Position numbers and translations under genes: made by a program. Below are positions 16,452 to 25,157 of a stretch of DNA of 64,000 nucleotides, one piece after another; within the stretch, counting starts at the first letter, position 1; each line of letters begins with the position of its first letter. The stretch is from Chryseobacterium panacisoli (GTDB lineage Bacteria > Bacteroidota > Bacteroidia > Flavobacteriales > Weeksellaceae). The stretch is taken from contig NZ_VTRU01000001.1 in assembly GCF_008274625.1 (NCBI RefSeq), positions 2,232,001 through 2,296,000 of the forward strand, written 5' to 3'. Below the pieces are notes generated by a model. It saw only the letters and a program-made list of their open reading frames with translations, did not search any database and was not told where the DNA came from.

Positions 16452-18510
16452 AAATTGGTTTTTATTAATTCTACTATTTTTAGCGACAGGGATTAATGCG
16501 CAGATAAAGAATCCTGTAAAGTTTAAATTCACCATCAACGACCTGGGAAACAATCAGTACGAAGCCGTATTGAATGCTACCATGGAAAGCGGATGGCACA
16601 TTTACTCAAAAGATTTACCGGAAGATACCGGAATTCCTACTGAGTATAAAGTTACGGGAAAAAATATTGAACTGATTGGGAAGTTTACCGAAGTAGGTAA
16701 AAAACATGAAGAGTTTTCTGAAGCTTTTGGAGGAACAATTGTTTTCTACTCCAATTCGGCTGGATTTAAGCAGAAATTTAAATTAAAAGATCCGACAAAA
16801 CCTGCGGATGTCACTTCTGAGATTACGTATCAGACTTGTGACGACAGAGTTTGTCTGGCTCCCAATACATTAGAATTCAACCAAAAAGTTACCCCAAAAG
16901 GAGCAACGGAAGAAGCTGCTACTAAAGAAACGGCAGTTCCTGTAAAAGATTCAGTAAAAACACCTGAAACAGTTACAGAAATCCCTTCAAAAACCGAAAC
17001 TGCGATTACAGAAACTTCAAAACTGGATCCTAAGCAGCTGAAAATTGCAACAATAGATTTCAAAAAGCCATTGACGGATTGTGGTACAGCTTCTACCAAA
17101 GTGGATGAAAATTACTGGACCTATTTATTCCTTGGGTTTATCGGAGGTTTAATCGCTTTGCTTACCCCTTGCGTTTTCCCAATGATTCCATTAACCGTTT
17201 CATTCTTTACGAAGGGGAGCAAGAACAAGGCGAAAGGGAAAAGAGATGCCCTTATCTATGGGTTTTTCATTCTTCTTATCTTCGTTTTATTGAGTATTCC
17301 TTTCCACATTATTGACGGAATTGCAGGGAATATCTTCAATGAAATTTCTACCAGCGTATGGCTGAATATTGCCTTCTTTATCATATTTATCTTCTTTGCC
17401 GGAAGTTTCTTCGGGTATTATGATATTACTTTACCAAGTTCTATTGCCAATAAATCTTCAAAAGCGGAAGAAGCGGGAGGAATTATCGGTATTTTCTTCA
17501 TGGCACTAACATTGGTTATTGTTTCATTCTCTTGTACAGGACCTATTTTAGGAAGCTTACTGGGAAGTGCAGTAACAGGTTCTACCAATGTTCCGATGTT
17601 ATTGACCTTTGCATTGGCAGGATTCGGGCTGGCTTGGGCTATTATTTTCGGATTGCTGGCATTATTCCCGCAGGCATTGCAGAGTCTTCCGAAATCAGGA
17701 GGATGGATGAATACCGTAAAAGTAGTTTTAGGTTTCGTAGAATTAGCTTTAGCTTTGAAATTCTTATCTAAAGCAGACCTTGTTTCTAAGACATTTTTCT
17801 TAAAAAGAGAACTTTTTATCGCAATCTGGATCATTGTTGCATTAGGATTAGCATTATATTTATTAGGATTTATCAGATTCCCGCACGATGATAAAAAACC
17901 TAAAATTTCCATTACAAGAAAAATATTAGGAGCATTAGGAATTGGTTTTGTAATTTACTTAATCCAGGGATTGATACCATCTGACCGTCCGAAGCTTCAG
18001 CTGTTAAGCGGAATTTTGCCTCCATTGAACGTAAGTTACTTCCATGATGAAAAAGACGGAATCTTAGGAATGCACCCGGAACACGACTTCTTCAAAGCAA
18101 TAGAGCTGGCAAAAAAAGAGGATAAACCAATCCTTATTGACTTCACCGGATATGGTTGTGAAAACTGTAGAAAAATGGAGGAGTTTGTATGGAGCGAACC
18201 AGATATCTTACCTATCCTTCAGAATGATGTAGTATTAGCATCTTTATATGTGGATGACAAAGAAGAGCTTCCGGAGGATCAAAAAACTAAAATTGACCTT
18301 GGTGAAGGGCAGATCAAAAAGGTAAAAACAATTGGTGACAGATGGAGCTTATTCCAACAGGTTAACTTTAATAATAACTCGCAGCCTCACTATGTTTTGA
18401 TCACTCCGGACGGAAAAGTAATCAACACTCCTGTTTCCGGATATATGCCGAAAGAGGATTTCAAAAAATTCCTGGAATGCGGGGTGAATTACTATAAAAA
18501 GAGTAAATAA
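16441..18510 (+). CDS. dsbD: Thiol:disulfide interchange protein DsbD
   Basis: This 689-residue inner-membrane protein passes electrons from cytoplasmic thioredoxin to periplasmic partners. The order is signal peptide (to about residue 20), N-terminal DsbD-alpha domain with the redox pair in CDDRVC near 136-141, and a Thr/Pro/Glu-rich linker (155-200). A membrane core with LLTPCVFPMIPLTVSFF and the second conserved Cys in SFSCTGPILGSLLG comes next. The C-terminal thioredoxin-like domain has the CxxC at residues 573-576 (GCENC). All three cysteine pairs are present. It overlaps the end of tilS by 11 bases and ends at a strong terminator. Confidence 0.95.
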   Translation: MKFRNWFLLILLFLATGINAQIKNPVKFKFTINDLGNNQYEAVLNATMESGWHIYSKDLPEDTGIPTEYKVTGKNIELIGKFTEVGKKHEEFSEAFGGTIVFYSNSAGFKQKFKLKDPTKPADVTSEITYQTCDDRVCLAPNTLEFNQKVTPKGATEEAATKETAVPVKDSVKTPETVTEIPSKTETAITETSKLDPKQLKIATIDFKKPLTDCGTASTKVDENYWTYLFLGFIGGLIALLTPCVFPMIPLTVSFFTKGSKNKAKGKRDALIYGFFILLIFVLLSIPFHIIDGIAGNIFNEISTSVWLNIAFFIIFIFFAGSFFGYYDITLPSSIANKSSKAEEAGGIIGIFFMALTLVIVSFSCTGPILGSLLGSAVTGSTNVPMLLTFALAGFGLAWAIIFGLLALFPQALQSLPKSGGWMNTVKVVLGFVELALALKFLSKADLVSKTFFLKRELFIAIWIIVALGLALYLLGFIRFPHDDKKPKISITRKILGALGIGFVIYLIQGLIPSDRPKLQLLSGILPPLNVSYFHDEKDGILGMHPEHDFFKAIELAKKEDKPILIDFTGYGCENCRKMEEFVWSEPDILPILQNDVVLASLYVDDKEELPEDQKTKIDLGEGQIKKVKTIGDRWSLFQQVNFNNNSQPHYVLITPDGKVINTPVSGYMPKEDFKKFLECGVNYYKKSK

Positions 18511-18527
18511 AACATTTATATATCATT

Positions 18528-18559
18528 AAAAAACTCACACTTTATGGTGTGAGTTTTTT
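18528..18559 (+). terminator. Terminator of tilS-dsbD
   Basis: AAACTCACAC and GTGTGAGTTT form the stem, followed by T6. The same stem recurs at 20257-20286. Confidence 0.85.
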
Positions 18560-18612
18560 ATTTTAAATGAATTGTATGCACCATAAAACACCAAAAGAAG
18601 TGTAATTTTAAT

Positions 18613-18620
18613 TATATTTG
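18613..18620 (+). promoter_or_regulatory. -7 element of the seven-repeat T9SS gene
   Basis: TATATTTG matches TAnnTTTG, 26 bases upstream of the start at 18647. Confidence 0.55.
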
Positions 18621-18646
18621 AATAACTATCACCAATTCAAATACAT

Positions 18647-20188
18647 ATGAGACATTTAACATTTACTTTTTTATTTTTCACTTTTTCCATATCTATGGCT
18701 CAAACGGCCCCTTCTATAGAATGGCAGAAAGCACTGGGAGGAAGTCAGGCTGAATCGGCTAATGCCATTCAGCAAACCTCTGACGGAGGATATATTGTTG
18801 CAGGAAATTCTATGTCAAGCGATGGAAATATGACAAATCATGGAGATTCTGATTACTGGATTATAAAGTTAGATACCTCAGGAAGCATACAATGGCAAAA
18901 ATCATTGGGTGGAAGTTTCTACGACAGTGCAAACTCTATTCAACAGACAGCCGATGGAGGATATATTGTTGCCGGGGAGTCTTATTCTATCGATGGAGAT
19001 ATTACAGGAAATCATGGAAATTCCGATTACTGGATCGTAAAATTGGATGCCTCAGGAACTATGCAATGGCAGAAATCATTGGGTGGAACTAATGAAGACT
19101 GGGCAAATTCTGTTCAGCAAACTTCTGACGGGGGATATATTGTTGCAGGTGAATCTTATTCTACTGACGGAGATATTACAGGAAATCATGGAAATTCCGA
19201 TTACTGGATTGTAAAATTGGATTCCTCAGGAGGCATACAATGGCAAAAAGCATTGGGTGGAACTTCTTACGACAGGGCAAATTCTATTCAGCAAACTTTT
19301 GACGGAGGATATATTGTTGCAGGAGGATCCGCTTCTAATAACGGAGACATTACAGGGAATCATGGAAACGAAGATTTTTGGATCGTGAAATTAAATTCTT
19401 CAGGAATCATACAATGGGAGAAATCATTGGTGGGTAATCTTGCTGATGCTGCAGAGTCTATCCGGCAGACATCAGAAGGGGGATACATTGTTGCCGGAGG
19501 GTCTAACTCTACAAATTCTGAAATACCGACAAATTTTGGAGAATCTAATTATTGTGTAGCAAAATTAGATTCTAACGGAAATACGCTATGGCAAAAATAT
19601 TTTGGTGGCAGCGGTAACGATTACGCCTATTCTACCCAACCAACTTCTGACGGGGGATATATTGTCGCCGGGGCAACCGGTTCTGCAAACGGAGATATTA
19701 TAGGAAGTCATGGAAGCTCTGAGTACTGGATTATAAAATTAGATTCTTCAGGAATCATGCAATGGCAAAAACCACTGGGAGGAACTTCTTTTGATGAAGC
19801 ATACTCCATTCAACAGACAGCTGATGGAGGCTATATACTCGCAGGACAAATTTCTTCTACGGACGGAGAGGTTACAGGAGCCCACGGAAGTTCAGACTCA
19901 TGGATCGTAAAATTAAACTCCGATCAATTAAGCACTGCAGAAAATCACTCTATTAACAAACCTAGTATTTATCCCAACCCCTCAAAAGATTTCTTTTATG
20001 TGGATCATCTTCCCAAAGAAACGGTTGTCAGCATCACGGATATGTCCGGAAGAAAACTTTTCTCTCAACAATATAATGAAGAAAAAATCAGGATCAATAC
20101 TTCAGCCTTCACAGAAGGAATTTATATGATTCAGATAAGAAGCAAAGAAGAAATTATTTTGTCAAAGAAAATAACCGTCAGCAGATAA
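18647..20188 (+). CDS. Secreted seven-repeat beta-propeller-like protein with T9SS type A sorting domain
   Basis: The 513-residue protein has a signal peptide (to about residue 19) and then seven tandem repeats of about 58 residues, with the core W-Q-K-x-L-G-G, then S-I-Q-Q-T-x-D-G-G-Y-I-V-A-G and W-I-V-K-L-D. Seven such repeats suggest a closed seven-bladed propeller. The last 85 residues are the type A T9SS tail (SIYPNPSKDFFYV, MSGRKLF, GIYMIQI), which directs export through the outer membrane and attachment to the surface. No enzyme motif is seen. It is monocistronic with its own promoter and terminator. The ligand is unknown. Confidence 0.88.
   Translation: MRHLTFTFLFFTFSISMAQTAPSIEWQKALGGSQAESANAIQQTSDGGYIVAGNSMSSDGNMTNHGDSDYWIIKLDTSGSIQWQKSLGGSFYDSANSIQQTADGGYIVAGESYSIDGDITGNHGNSDYWIVKLDASGTMQWQKSLGGTNEDWANSVQQTSDGGYIVAGESYSTDGDITGNHGNSDYWIVKLDSSGGIQWQKALGGTSYDRANSIQQTFDGGYIVAGGSASNNGDITGNHGNEDFWIVKLNSSGIIQWEKSLVGNLADAAESIRQTSEGGYIVAGGSNSTNSEIPTNFGESNYCVAKLDSNGNTLWQKYFGGSGNDYAYSTQPTSDGGYIVAGATGSANGDIIGSHGSSEYWIIKLDSSGIMQWQKPLGGTSFDEAYSIQQTADGGYILAGQISSTDGEVTGAHGSSDSWIVKLNSDQLSTAENHSINKPSIYPNPSKDFFYVDHLPKETVVSITDMSGRKLFSQQYNEEKIRINTSAFTEGIYMIQIRSKEEIILSKKITVSR
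18716..19930 (+). repeat. Seven tandem ~174-base coding repeats
   Basis: The DNA repeats encode the blades of the secreted protein. Repeats 2-4 are closest to each other (GDITGNHGN shared), and repeat 5 is the most diverged (it lacks the WIVKLD tryptophan). This suggests recent homogenisation of the middle units. Confidence 0.85.
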
Positions 20189-20256
20189 GTTCTTGACAAA
20201 TCCTTTAATTTGAACATTATTTAAGCTTAACAAAATAATTATTTTTTTAGCATTTG

Positions 20257-20286
20257 AAACTCACACTTTACCGTGTGAGTTTTTTA
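20257..20286 (+). terminator. Terminator of the seven-repeat gene
   Basis: ACTCACAC and GTGTGAGT form the stem, with loop TTTACC and then T6. The stem is identical to that at 18528-18559. Confidence 0.85.
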
Positions 20287-20385
20287 TCTAAAGCTTCAGC
20301 CAATTAGATGTACTGCCAAACAACAGTGTCATAATTATCATTAAAAAAAAAGAAATAGTAATATTTAAAAAATAACCATAAAAAC

Positions 20386-20413
20386 AATCAATAGATTCAT
20401 GAATCTATTGATT
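20386..20413. repeat. Perfect 28-base palindrome upstream of exbD
   Basis: The half-site AATCAATAGATTCA is followed directly by its exact complement with no spacer. It sits about 75 bases before the exbD start. It has no T-run, so it is not a terminator; an operator for a dimeric regulator is the simplest reading. Confidence 0.6.
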
Positions 20414-20486
20414 AAACAACAAACAAGGCATATGTTTTGTAAGAATTACTCAATAAAAACCGTTTAACATTTAAAATTTTTTAATC

Positions 20487-21011
20487 ATGGCAGAAGTAAT
20501 CGCACAAGAGAAACAAGGCAGCAAGCAAAAGAAAAAAATGATCCGGGTAGACATGACTCCTATGGTAGATCTGGGATTCTTACTCATCACGTTCTTCATG
20601 TTCACCACAAACTTTACAAAACCTAATGTAATGGATTTAGGATTACCGGCAAAAGATCCAAACCCTCATCCTGCGGACATTCCCGTAATTGGAGATAAAA
20701 ACCAGATTACATTTATCCTTGGAAAAGATAATCGTGTATTTTATCATCAAAGTAATCAGAAAGATTTAAATACAGGAAATCTTAAAGAAACAGATTTCAG
20801 TGGAATAAAAATTTCAAAAATCATTTCTGAGGCTTATAAAAATGCACCGGCACCTGAAAATTTCACCGTAATCGTGAAGCCAACGGATGAAGCCAATTAT
20901 AAGAATTTTGTGGATATGCTGGATAACCTGGCCATTTCCAAAAAAGAGCGATATGGCGTAACCGATATCAAGCCTTGGGAAACAAAGATTTACAAGGAAT
21001 TGACTCAATAA
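20487..21011 (+). CDS. exbD: ExbD/TolR-family protein without a neighbouring exbB
   Basis: The 174-residue inner-membrane protein has a basic N-terminus, then a single helix with DMTPMVDLGFLLITFFMF. Asp28 is the proton-carrying aspartate. The periplasmic domain contains TVIVKPTDEANYKNFVDMLDNLAISKKERYGVTDI, the usual ExbD C-terminal fold. Unlike most family members it has no exbB or tonB next to it and lies alone between two terminators. It must use an ExbB encoded elsewhere, for example the one at 151-1014. A large palindrome precedes it. Confidence 0.88.
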   Translation: MAEVIAQEKQGSKQKKKMIRVDMTPMVDLGFLLITFFMFTTNFTKPNVMDLGLPAKDPNPHPADIPVIGDKNQITFILGKDNRVFYHQSNQKDLNTGNLKETDFSGIKISKIISEAYKNAPAPENFTVIVKPTDEANYKNFVDMLDNLAISKKERYGVTDIKPWETKIYKELTQ

Positions 21012-21016
21012 AAGAC

Positions 21017-21044
21017 AAAGGGCATTTTTAAAATGCTCTTTTTT
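21017..21044 (+). terminator. Terminator of the lone exbD
   Basis: AAAGGGCATTT pairs with AAATGCTCTTT (one wobble), followed by more T. Confidence 0.8.
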
Positions 21045-21107
21045 GTTTACATTTGAAAGGAAAATTGACCCGCAGTATGTAAAGGCTGCATTATTTTTAA
21101 CCTTCTA

Positions 21108-21115
21108 TAATTTTG
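21108..21115 (+). promoter_or_regulatory. -7 element that fixes the hydrolase start
   Basis: TAATTTTG matches TAnnTTTG and ends 5 bases before ATG 21121, so the message would be leaderless or nearly so. It excludes the longer frame from 21043. Confidence 0.5.
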
Positions 21116-21120
21116 GAATC

Positions 21121-21903
21121 ATGCTGAACTTTGAAAGAAAAGGAAACGGAAAAGAAACATTAGTACTTCTTCACGGATTTATGGAGAATCTATCCATCTG
21201 GAGCGATATGGAGCATCATCTTTCCAAAGATTTTTCATTGCTCAAAATTGACCTTCCAGGCCACGGGCAGTCTGAAATTCTCGCAGAAGTTCACACCATG
21301 GAACTGATGGCCGAAGAAGTAAAAAAAGTTTTAGACGATCAGAATCTAGAAAAAATTCACCTTTTAGGACATTCTATGGGAGGATACACGTCTCTTGCGT
21401 TTGCAGAGAAATATCCTGACTCTTTGAAAAGCTTAACTTTATTTTTCTCTACTTATTTTCCGGATGATGAAGAGAAAAAACAGCAGCGCATCAAAAGCTA
21501 CAGAATCATAAAAGACGCATTTGCTCATTATGTAAGGGCTGGCATTCCCAATTTATTTAATCCTGATGAAAGGGATATCCTGGAAGGAAAAATTGAAACT
21601 GCTCTTGAAACAGCCCTATCTACAAATAATCTGGGCGCTCTTGCCTGTGTGAAAGGCATGGTAGAAAGAACCGACAAAAAACATATTCTGGAAAATCTGG
21701 AAGCTAAAATTCTGATATTAGCAGGTAAGCACGACAATGCTGTAAAAACCGACATGATGATCAAACATCTTCCGGACAGGACAAATATCAAATCTTATAT
21801 TCTGGACTGTGGACACAACGGGCATTGGGAAAAACCTGTCATCTGTGCTGAAATCATCAATACGGAACTTCTTCACAACCTTCCCAAAAAACTTGTTTTA
21901 TAA
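21121..21903 (+). CDS. Alpha/beta hydrolase
   Basis: The 260-residue cytosolic hydrolase has LVLLHGFMENLSIWSDM (oxyanion region) near residue 15 and LPGHGQSE near 55. The nucleophile elbow G-H-S-M-G is near 83 and the acid region LILAGKHDNAV near 200. The catalytic histidine is in CGHNGHWEKP near 240. The family covers esterases and thioesterases; a MenH/BioH-like role is possible but no pathway gene is near. A longer frame starts at 21043 but overlaps the exbD terminator, so 21121 is preferred. The next gene is a patatin 73 bases on with its own promoter-like site. Confidence 0.88.
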   Translation: MLNFERKGNGKETLVLLHGFMENLSIWSDMEHHLSKDFSLLKIDLPGHGQSEILAEVHTMELMAEEVKKVLDDQNLEKIHLLGHSMGGYTSLAFAEKYPDSLKSLTLFFSTYFPDDEEKKQQRIKSYRIIKDAFAHYVRAGIPNLFNPDERDILEGKIETALETALSTNNLGALACVKGMVERTDKKHILENLEAKILILAGKHDNAVKTDMMIKHLPDRTNIKSYILDCGHNGHWEKPVICAEIINTELLHNLPKKLVL

Positions 21904-21965
21904 CATCAGTTTCCTGACGGATAAAAGTCAGCTCTAATAAAAAAATCCTGTATATTAGTAGAGGA

Positions 21966-21973
21966 TAATTTTG
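21966..21973 (+). promoter_or_regulatory. -7-like element directly before the patatin start
   Basis: TAATTTTG matches TAnnTTTG and ends 3 bases before ATG 21977. If real, the transcript is leaderless; it may instead be chance. Confidence 0.35.
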
Positions 21974-21976
21974 TCA

Positions 21977-22783
21977 ATGGCTTTATTTTCATTTAAAAAA
22001 AAGAAACCGCCGGCACCACCGGTTATCGGGCTTACACTTTCAGGCGGAGGAATGCGTGGGATTGCCCATATTGCCGTACTGAAAGCTCTGGAAGAATACA
22101 ATCTGAAACCGCACATTATCTCCGGAACCAGTGCAGGCTCTATTATTGGTGCTTTTTATTCTTTTGGAAAAACGCCGGACGAGATGATGGAAATTGTACG
22201 TCAGACCTCTTTTTTTTCCCGATCAGCTTTAAAATTATCAAAAAACGGAATCTTCAGCTCCAATTTCATTTTAAAACTATTCAAAGATTACTTCCCGCAA
22301 GATAACTTCAGTATTCTGGAAATCCCCATGTATATAGCTGCGACTGAAATGACCCACGGTATTGTAGATTTCTTTTCTGAAGGAGAACTTTTCGGCCCAT
22401 TGCTTGCTTCTTCCAGCGTTCCTTTTATTCTCCCTCCGGTAAGGATAGGTGAGAAAATCTATATAGATGGTGGCGTTCTGGACAATCTTCCCATTGAGCC
22501 TATTATGGATAAATGCAACTTCCTGATTGCTTCTCATGTCAACTCGATCAGCTACGATGAATTAAAGAAAATGAGTCTGATGAAGGAATTCGACAGAATC
22601 CTCCACTTAGCCATTGCAAAATCCGTCTATTCTAAGGCAAAATACTGTAATATTTTTTTAGATCCGCCTAAAATGACGAAATACAGCCTTTTCAACAAAC
22701 GATATATGGATGAAATGTTTCAGCAGGTGTATGAATATACCTGTCAGGAACTTGAAGAAAAAGGATTTCGTAAAGTTTTATAA
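21977..22783 (+). CDS. Patatin-like phospholipase (RssA type)
   Basis: The 268-residue protein has the full patatin set. The oxyanion loop GGGMRGIAH is near residue 24, the nucleophile GTSAGS (G-x-S-x-G) near 55, and the catalytic aspartate in DGGVLDNLP near 170. A basic FSFKKKKPP tail precedes the domain. It is the short single-domain form (RssA/YlbK-like), not the longer outer-membrane form with a barrel. It probably hydrolyses lipid acyl esters at the cytoplasmic side. The ATG at 21977 is chosen over an upstream TTG. Confidence 0.9.
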   Translation: MALFSFKKKKPPAPPVIGLTLSGGGMRGIAHIAVLKALEEYNLKPHIISGTSAGSIIGAFYSFGKTPDEMMEIVRQTSFFSRSALKLSKNGIFSSNFILKLFKDYFPQDNFSILEIPMYIAATEMTHGIVDFFSEGELFGPLLASSSVPFILPPVRIGEKIYIDGGVLDNLPIEPIMDKCNFLIASHVNSISYDELKKMSLMKEFDRILHLAIAKSVYSKAKYCNIFLDPPKMTKYSLFNKRYMDEMFQQVYEYTCQELEEKGFRKVL

Positions 22784-22818
22784 ATGTAAAAACCGGGTGC
22801 TTATCGAACTTTTTGTTC

Positions 22819-23823
22819 TTACAAGCCCTCCTCTTTCACTTTATTTTTGAAGGTTTCTATAGTTCCGGATAAAGAGTCTAAAGATTTTCCTCCGGCCGCA
22901 TTGATGTGTCCTCCGCCATTAAAGTACTTTCTTGAAAATTGATTTACATCGACATCGTCTTTACTTCTGAACGAAATTTTAACAAAATCCTCATATAGGT
23001 CTTCCATGAAGAATGCAGACATTTTTACGCCTCCAATACTTAAACCATAGTTTACAAAACCTTCCGTATCTCCTTTCTGGAAACCTAATTCTTTCAACTC
23101 GTTTCTTGTAAGGCTTAAGACTGCTACCGTTCCATCATTCACTACTTCTATTCTTCCCAAAACCAAAGCAAGCAAATGCAGACGGGAAACGGTATTGGTA
23201 TCCCAGGTATTGGAGGTGATCATCGCCGGATCTGCACCATTTTCGATCAGGTTGGCAATAATTCTGTGTGTAGTAGCACTGGTAGAACGAAAACGGAAAC
23301 CTCCTGTATCAGTCATAATTCCGGTATAAAGACATTCCGCCATATCCTGATTCACCAGTTTTTCATCATTCATTGCTTCAATGAAATGATAAATCATCTG
23401 TGAAGTTGCCGGAATTACGGTATCAGAATACACAAAATCAAATTTTTCCGGCTGCTGGTGGTGGTCAATAAGAATTTTCTTTCCTTGAGCTCTAACCAGC
23501 CAATCTCCTAGTAATCCAATTCGTAACGGAGAATTAAAATCCAGACAGAAAATAACATCTGCTCCTGCAATCATATCAGCTGCCAGCTTTCTTTTATATT
23601 CTGCAATAATAACTTTTTTAGACTCCGGCATCCATTTCAGAAATTTTGGAAAATCATTAGGCACAATAACTTCGGCATGAATTCCTTTTGCTTTCAGATA
23701 ATGCTTCAATCCCAAACTTGAACCAATAGCATCTCCATCCGGATTATAGTGGGTAAGGATAACTATTTTGCTCTCTTGAGTAAGTAATGTATTGATATCT
23801 AAAAGTTCTGCTGGTGTAAACAT
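22819..23823 (-). CDS. nrnA: DHH/DHHA1 phosphoesterase, NrnA type (oligoribonuclease/pAp phosphatase)
   Basis: The 334-residue cytosolic enzyme degrades very short RNA and may dephosphorylate 3'-phosphoadenosine 5'-phosphate. The DHH-family metal motifs are visible: HYNPDGDAIGSSLG near residue 25, FCLDFNSPLR near 95, LIDHHQQP (the DHH triad) near 120 and MTDTGGFRFRST near 170. The C-terminal DHHA1 domain ends with KYFNGGGHINAAGG, the GGGH substrate loop. The length suits NrnA. It is monocistronic with a -7 element at 23856-23863. It is convergent with the patatin gene. Confidence 0.92.
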   Translation of the reverse strand: MFTPAELLDINTLLTQESKIVILTHYNPDGDAIGSSLGLKHYLKAKGIHAEVIVPNDFPKFLKWMPESKKVIIAEYKRKLAADMIAGADVIFCLDFNSPLRIGLLGDWLVRAQGKKILIDHHQQPEKFDFVYSDTVIPATSQMIYHFIEAMNDEKLVNQDMAECLYTGIMTDTGGFRFRSTSATTHRIIANLIENGADPAMITSNTWDTNTVSRLHLLALVLGRIEVVNDGTVAVLSLTRNELKELGFQKGDTEGFVNYGLSIGGVKMSAFFMEDLYEDFVKISFRSKDDVDVNQFSRKYFNGGGHINAAGGKSLDSLSGTIETFKNKVKEEGL

Positions 23824-23855
23824 CTGGTGTTTATTTTCGTTAAAATTAAAGTTTT

Positions 23856-23863
23856 CAAAGATA
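23856..23863 (-). promoter_or_regulatory. -7 element of nrnA
   Basis: Minus-strand TATCTTTG matches TAnnTTTG, 33 bases upstream of the start codon. A plus-strand match (TATTTTTG) lies at 23891-23898 with no gene or terminator after it before the rpmH promoter. Confidence 0.6.
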
Positions 23864-23983
23864 GAGCTTTTATATAAATCATTTAAATATTATTTTTGCA
23901 CAGAGAAATGGCATTCTTATCAGGGTTTACCATTCTTCAATAAAAAAACATTGCATTTAATTTTCAAAAAAAAATAATTAAAG

Positions 23984-24014
23984 TTTGTAACTTATAAAAA
24001 TTTATATATCTTTG
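23984..24014 (+). promoter_or_regulatory. Full Bacteroidota promoter of rpmH
   Basis: TTTG at 23984-23987, 19 bases, then TATCTTTG at 24007-24014. This is a textbook -33/-7 pair, one of the two best in the window. Confidence 0.8.
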
Positions 24015-24058
24015 CAACCTGAAAATTAATAGATTAATTACGATTTAAACATATAGTA

Positions 24059-24217
24059 ATGAGTAAAAGAACATTCCAGCCATCAGAAAGAAAAAAGAGA
24101 AACAAACACGGTTTCAGAGAAAGAATGTCTACGCCAAATGGAAGAAGAGTTTTGGCTGCGAGAAGAGCTAAAGGCAGAAAGAGTTTAACTGTAAGTGCTG
24201 CACGCGCTAAGAGATAA
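24059..24217 (+). CDS. rpmH: 50S ribosomal protein L34
   Basis: This 52-residue ribosomal protein was read directly from the sequence. It begins [13 protein letters not shown] and continues through [15 protein letters not shown] to the basic C-terminus, matching L34 along its full length. L34 binds 23S rRNA domain III in the large subunit. It is very rich in Arg and Lys. The gene is monocistronic, with a strong promoter 45 bases upstream and a strong terminator. rnpA, its usual partner in many bacteria, is absent here. Confidence 0.97.
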   Translation: MSKRTFQPSERKKRNKHGFRERMSTPNGRRVLAARRAKGRKSLTVSAARAKR

Positions 24218-24241
24218 TCTTTTTATTATCATATACAAAAC

Positions 24242-24273
24242 ATGCTTGAGAAGTTCCTTTTCAGGCATTTTTT
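24242..24273 (+). terminator. Terminator of rpmH
   Basis: ATGCTTGAGAAG pairs with CTTTTCAGGCAT over 12 bp (two wobbles), loop TTC, then T6. Confidence 0.85.
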
Positions 24274-24370
24274 GTTGTTAAAATTTACTAAAATTTAGGC
24301 TAGATCAACATCTTTTTCTATTTTTAAAAGTTGAAATATTTTTGTTAGAAACAGTCTTTAAAATTAAATT

Positions 24371-25081
24371 ATGCCACATACAAATATCTCCGGAGACAAT
24401 ATTATAAGTTTACAAAACGCAAAGATTGCGCAAAAAAACTTCACTGTACTTTCTGATGTAAATCTTAACATTAAAAAAGGTAGATTCTGCTATCTTATCG
24501 GAAAAACAGGTTCCGGAAAAAGTTCCCTTCTGAAAACGCTTTACGGACATATTCCGCTAGCATCAGGACACGGAGCCGTTGTAGGATTTGACCTGGCAAA
24601 GCTAAAACCTTCTGATATTCCTAACTTAAGAAGAAAATTAGGAATTGTATTCCAGGACTTCCAGCTGCTGTCTGACAGAACGGTTGAAAAAAACCTAAAA
24701 TTTGTTCTTGAAGCAACAGGCTGGAATGACAAAGTAAAAATAGAAGACCGCATCAATGAGGTTTTGGGAAGCGTGAACATGAAAAGCAAAAAGCACAAAA
24801 TGCCGCACGAGCTTTCCGGGGGCGAGCAACAACGTATTGCCATCGCAAGAGCTCTTCTTAACCATCCAGATCTTATCTTGGCGGATGAACCGACAGGAAA
24901 CCTGGATCCTGAAACTTCCAACGAAATTATGACGCTATTGAAGCAGGTTGCCCTTGAAAACGGAGCGGCAGTAGTAATGGCAACACACGATTACCACATG
25001 ATTCAAAATTTCCCTGGTGAAGCGATCAGATGTGAAGATGGAAAAGTATCTGTATTGGATACGGCAGAATTGTTCGAATAA
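24371..25081 (+). CDS. ftsE: Cell-division ABC transporter ATP-binding protein FtsE
   Basis: The 236-residue ATPase has Walker [10 protein letters not shown] near residue 44, the Q-loop VFQDFQLL near 96, signature LSGGEQQR near 150, Walker [14 protein letters not shown] near 172 and switch His in ATHD near 205. The run [24 protein letters not shown] is typical of FtsE. With FtsX it controls peptidoglycan hydrolases at the septum. No ftsX lies next to it, unlike the common ftsE-ftsX pair, so the partner must be elsewhere. A LolD/MacB-type ATPase is the alternative reading. Confidence 0.8.
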   Translation: MPHTNISGDNIISLQNAKIAQKNFTVLSDVNLNIKKGRFCYLIGKTGSGKSSLLKTLYGHIPLASGHGAVVGFDLAKLKPSDIPNLRRKLGIVFQDFQLLSDRTVEKNLKFVLEATGWNDKVKIEDRINEVLGSVNMKSKKHKMPHELSGGEQQRIAIARALLNHPDLILADEPTGNLDPETSNEIMTLLKQVALENGAAVVMATHDYHMIQNFPGEAIRCEDGKVSVLDTAELFE

Positions 25082-25157
25082 GAATTGAAATCTTGAAGTA
25101 TTTAAAAATTAAGTGATTCAGAGATAACCAGTCTCTAAAATTCAATTTCTAACTTCT

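Larger units (their letters stand above)
20189..20486. other. Intergenic region before the lone exbD
   Basis: It holds the terminator at 20257-20286 and the 28-base palindrome at 20386-20413. No gene is seen, and there is no clean TAnnTTTG element for exbD; a near match with one extra T lies at about 20431. Confidence 0.5.

Noticed and set aside
18716..19930. Regular ~174-base repeats considered as a CRISPR-like array
   Set aside because: The repeats are in frame, have no unique spacers and encode a coherent propeller-like protein.
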